Positions 31,266-33,497 of a stretch of 33,497 nt of DNA are shown piece by piece (within the stretch, counting starts at the first letter, position 1; every line of letters starts with the position of its first letter). Both the position numbers and the translations under genes were made by a program. A model generated the notes under the pieces. It was not told the DNA's origin. It saw only the letters and a list, made by a program, of their open reading frames with translations, and ran no database searches. Origin of the DNA: CAZBWE01 sp964495465 (GTDB lineage Bacteria > Planctomycetota > Phycisphaerae > Sedimentisphaerales > Anaerobacaceae); contig CAZBWE010000018.1 of assembly GCA_964495465.1 (NCBI GenBank), positions 1 through 33,497 on the forward strand. Direction: 5' to 3'.

Positions 31266-32987
31266 ATGACAAGGTCGAAGAAAAATATCGGTATTAACAA
31301 CAGAAACCGCATAAAAAATATTAAAACCCGTTTTATCAAGGTTTCTATTGTGTGTGTGCTCCTGTGCTCGAACATACCGGTTAATGCTGCCGATTTGACG
31401 ATTAATGTCGACACGGCTTCGTTTATCCGCACAATTCCGGAGACAATGTATGGAGGAAGTCTGACCGCATGGTTCGGCTTTGAGAACGGGTATAACACGA
31501 CCTTCAATAATTTGATGCTCGCCTCCAGCCAAACATACATTCGCTGGCCGGGCGGCTCATGGGGAGATTGTCACCTCTGGAGCGATATGGAAGGACCAAG
31601 CGGGGCCTATACCTGGAAGGTCAGCTACAATGAAACACTTTATATGCTCGATATATTAGATGCGACAATGCAGCCAATCGTGAATTTTCCGGGATACTGG
31701 TATGACACACTATACGGCCACGAGGCATCGCTAACAGCCGCAGTCGCCTGGGTAACAGACCAGAGCAGCAGAACTCCCACCGCACAATACTGGGAAATCG
31801 GAAATGAGACTTTCGGCTCCTGGGAGGCAGGATGGTTCGACGGTATAAGCGGCACTTATTACGGCGATTATTTCGCAGATTTTTATACTGCTATGAAGGC
31901 AGTGAATCCCGACATAAAAATCGGGGCTGTTGCGATACCCTACGACTCATACGAGCCCTGGTTTTATGATGGTTTATGGACCCGCGACCTCCTCAATGCT
32001 GCATACACAAACGGCGTTGTGCCTGACTTTCTCAGCATTCACTCCTATCCCGGCACAAACGAGGGTGCTTCATACAATCCGACCCTTCTGATCGATGACA
32101 TCGATGAAATTGAAGTAATGACCAACAACCTCAACGATATGATATCAGATACAATAGGTCCTGAGTATGTCGGCCAGATAGAATACTGTATGACAGAATG
32201 GAATTCAGGAGGGGTAAGTTATGACCCCTGTCATCCTGAAGAACCATATTATGAAAGATGGCGACTGTATTCAGGCGCCCTGTTTCTGTCCCAATATCTT
32301 ATGGAAATGGCAAAGCACGGCTGGGCGGGGTCCAACTCATTCGGCGACTTTTTCTATCAGGACTGGATGGAGCTGCCTTATCCGCAATTTTATGTCTTTC
32401 CCGACTGGTATGCATATCCCTTCTTCATTAACAGGTTCGGCAGGGATATGGTTGAAACTACAAGCTCCAGCTCAACAGTAAGAGCATACGCAAGTATGGA
32501 TGATGAAAGCAATCTCACCATTTTCATTGTCAACAATTCCGCTTATACGGATATGACGGCACAAGTAAATATTTCCGGGCTAAACGTCTGTCCTGATGGC
32601 CAGAGTTGGGTAATCGAACCCGCAGGAACGGTCCCAGGCGGCGGCACAGTCCAGGACGTGGAAGACTTACAGATAAACGGAATATTTCACCCGGACCCGC
32701 TCACCCTAAATTCATTAAGTCCGGCAGCATTTATAGCCAGCAATACCTTCGAGATTATACTCCCGAAAAGCTGTATGATGTTTCTAAAAATGCCGGCTTC
32801 CTCGATAGAACACTACGGCGATTGGACAGGTGATAATGTAGTAGATATAAACGACCTGTCCCAATTCAGCGAAATCTGGCTTGATAACGACTGTAACTGC
32901 CCGGGGCCGGATATGAACGGAGATTGTATAATCAATTCCTATGAATTCTCTCTAATGGCCCGCAACTGGCTTGAAGAGATTCAATAA
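31266..32987 (+). CDS. Secreted clan GH-A glycosidase (alpha-L-arabinofuranosidase-like) with dockerin-like C-terminus
   Basis: A 573-residue exported protein. After a long basic N-region, a hydrophobic segment (VSIVCVLLCSNIPVNA, about 26-41) ends in a signal peptidase site. The catalytic domain is a clan A TIM barrel like GH51-type arabinofuranosidases: RWPGGSWGD (93-101), acid/base E181 (WEIGNETFG) and nucleophile E311 (CMTEWNSG). A beta-sandwich typical of the GH51 C-terminus follows (about 405-515). The end is dockerin-like: two Ca-binding repeats, DWTGDNVVDINDLSQF and DMNGDCIINSYEFS, before WLEE. No cohesin is present. The exact GH family and substrate (arabinan, or beta-glycan in a GH39 or GH30 relative) remain open. 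It is divergent from the rhamnosidase operon. Confidence 0.82.
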   Translation: MTRSKKNIGINNRNRIKNIKTRFIKVSIVCVLLCSNIPVNAADLTINVDTASFIRTIPETMYGGSLTAWFGFENGYNTTFNNLMLASSQTYIRWPGGSWGDCHLWSDMEGPSGAYTWKVSYNETLYMLDILDATMQPIVNFPGYWYDTLYGHEASLTAAVAWVTDQSSRTPTAQYWEIGNETFGSWEAGWFDGISGTYYGDYFADFYTAMKAVNPDIKIGAVAIPYDSYEPWFYDGLWTRDLLNAAYTNGVVPDFLSIHSYPGTNEGASYNPTLLIDDIDEIEVMTNNLNDMISDTIGPEYVGQIEYCMTEWNSGGVSYDPCHPEEPYYERWRLYSGALFLSQYLMEMAKHGWAGSNSFGDFFYQDWMELPYPQFYVFPDWYAYPFFINRFGRDMVETTSSSSTVRAYASMDDESNLTIFIVNNSAYTDMTAQVNISGLNVCPDGQSWVIEPAGTVPGGGTVQDVEDLQINGIFHPDPLTLNSLSPAAFIASNTFEIILPKSCMMFLKMPASSIEHYGDWTGDNVVDINDLSQFSEIWLDNDCNCPGPDMNGDCIINSYEFSLMARNWLEEIQ

Positions 32988-33011
32988 ACCGCTTACTGCA
33001 GATACCGACAA

Positions 33012-33497
33012 TCAACCCGATGTGCTTAGCTTGAAAACGATTGCCATATCATCGATTTTCTTCGCAGGCGTAGTAACAATAAGGCCGGTATCCTGCCGCT
33101 GCCACTTTATCTTCTCGTCCGTTCCGAGCATCGACACATCTGTAACCACTACATCTTTTGCCTTATTATCTTTGCCGAATATCGCCATCACGACCTGCTC
33201 GTTCTCACCCGGCCAGCCGAGAATAATCGCGTAAACTGTTTCGCTTTTGCGGGTATAGCGTATGTCCTGAGGGGTATAGCCGCCTTTCATCCTAACGAAA
33301 TGTCCGCCCTTTTCCAGCAGGGTCGGTCCCTCACCAAAATCGACAAAGGGGCGCGTTTCGTAAATGGCCTCGCCATAGTCCTGTAACCATTTCCCGATAC
33401 CAAGCAGCACCTGTCTCTGATTATCCGGTATGGTTCCGTCGACCTTTGGAGAGATGTTAAGCAGCAGCTGGCCGTTCTTGCTGACGATATCAATCAG
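33012..33497 (-). CDS. GH29 alpha-L-fucosidase, C-terminal part only
   Basis: The frame enters from the right edge and ends with TGA at 33012, giving the last 161 residues. The opening VSKNGQLLLNISPKVDGTIP and then LLGIGKWLQDYGEAIYETRP are the end of the GH29 catalytic barrel and are characteristic of the family. A beta-sandwich C-terminal domain follows (SETVYAIILGWPG). GH29 enzymes release L-fucose with retention; the nucleophile and acid/base residues lie in the missing part. The gene converges on the dockerin-bearing glycosidase with 24 bases between the stops, so it belongs to the same locus but to another transcript. Confidence 0.88.
   Translation of the reverse strand: MIDIVSKNGQLLLNISPKVDGTIPDNQRQVLLGIGKWLQDYGEAIYETRPFVDFGEGPTLLEKGGHFVRMKGGYTPQDIRYTRKSETVYAIILGWPGENEQVVMAIFGKDNKAKDVVVTDVSMLGTDEKIKWQRQDTGLIVTTPAKKIDDMAIVFKLSTSG

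Overview
The window reads as a piece of an uncultured Planctomycetota genome, most likely Phycisphaerae. Three things point there: a PEP-CTERM protein, a glycosidase carrying a dockerin-like tail, and pseudopilins of the H-X9-DG type beside glycoside hydrolases, with no SusC/SusD or TonB genes nearby. The 100-N gap flanked by a 55-bp duplication indicates a short-read draft or metagenome-assembled scaffold. No rRNA, tRNA, CRISPR array or intact transposase was seen. All assignments come from reading the sequence and from remembered family motifs; no search was run.

Region 1 (1-8073, minus strand) is a type IV pilus / type II secretion block. A PilB-like ATPase (interrupted by the gap) and PilT follow one sigma70-type promoter. 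A second GspE/PilB ATPase, GspF and a pseudopilin follow another. An exported protein cut by the window edge comes last.

Region 2 (8076-13170, minus strand) is mostly metabolic and housekeeping: CinA, a sorbitol-6-phosphate-dehydrogenase-like SDR, a zinc polyol dehydrogenase, a DUF933/YchF-like P-loop NTPase, and a lone class I fumarase beta subunit.

Region 3 (13171-15115) is a repeat-rich island. It holds two copies of a 26-bp CATTCTGAGCG-type repeat, a related third copy, GC-rich hairpins and degenerate 7-bp and 10-bp tandem arrays. Two small genes lie in it (coiled-coil/zinc-ribbon and PIN-like DUF5615), along with a promoter followed by three hairpins that may mark a structured RNA.

Region 4 (15116-20966) carries a siroheme-type dehydrogenase/ferrochelatase, a DUF1189-like membrane protein, rplU (L21) without rpmA, a D-amino acid transaminase, a PEP-CTERM protein with a long structured leader, a transposon-end-like palindrome with a coding remnant, and a DegT-family sugar aminotransferase.

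Region 5 (21598-33497) is a polysaccharide-utilisation locus. A minus-strand operon encodes a GH106-like rhamnosidase, a sialate-O-acetylesterase-family esterase and a GH2 beta-galactosidase, with a pseudopilin after it. Divergently transcribed is a clan GH-A arabinofuranosidase-like enzyme with a dockerin-like C-terminus, and a GH29 fucosidase enters from the right edge. The inferred target is an acetylated glycan containing rhamnose, galactose, fucose and possibly arabinose. The divergent promoters flank an 8-bp-arm inverted repeat that could be the operator of this locus.
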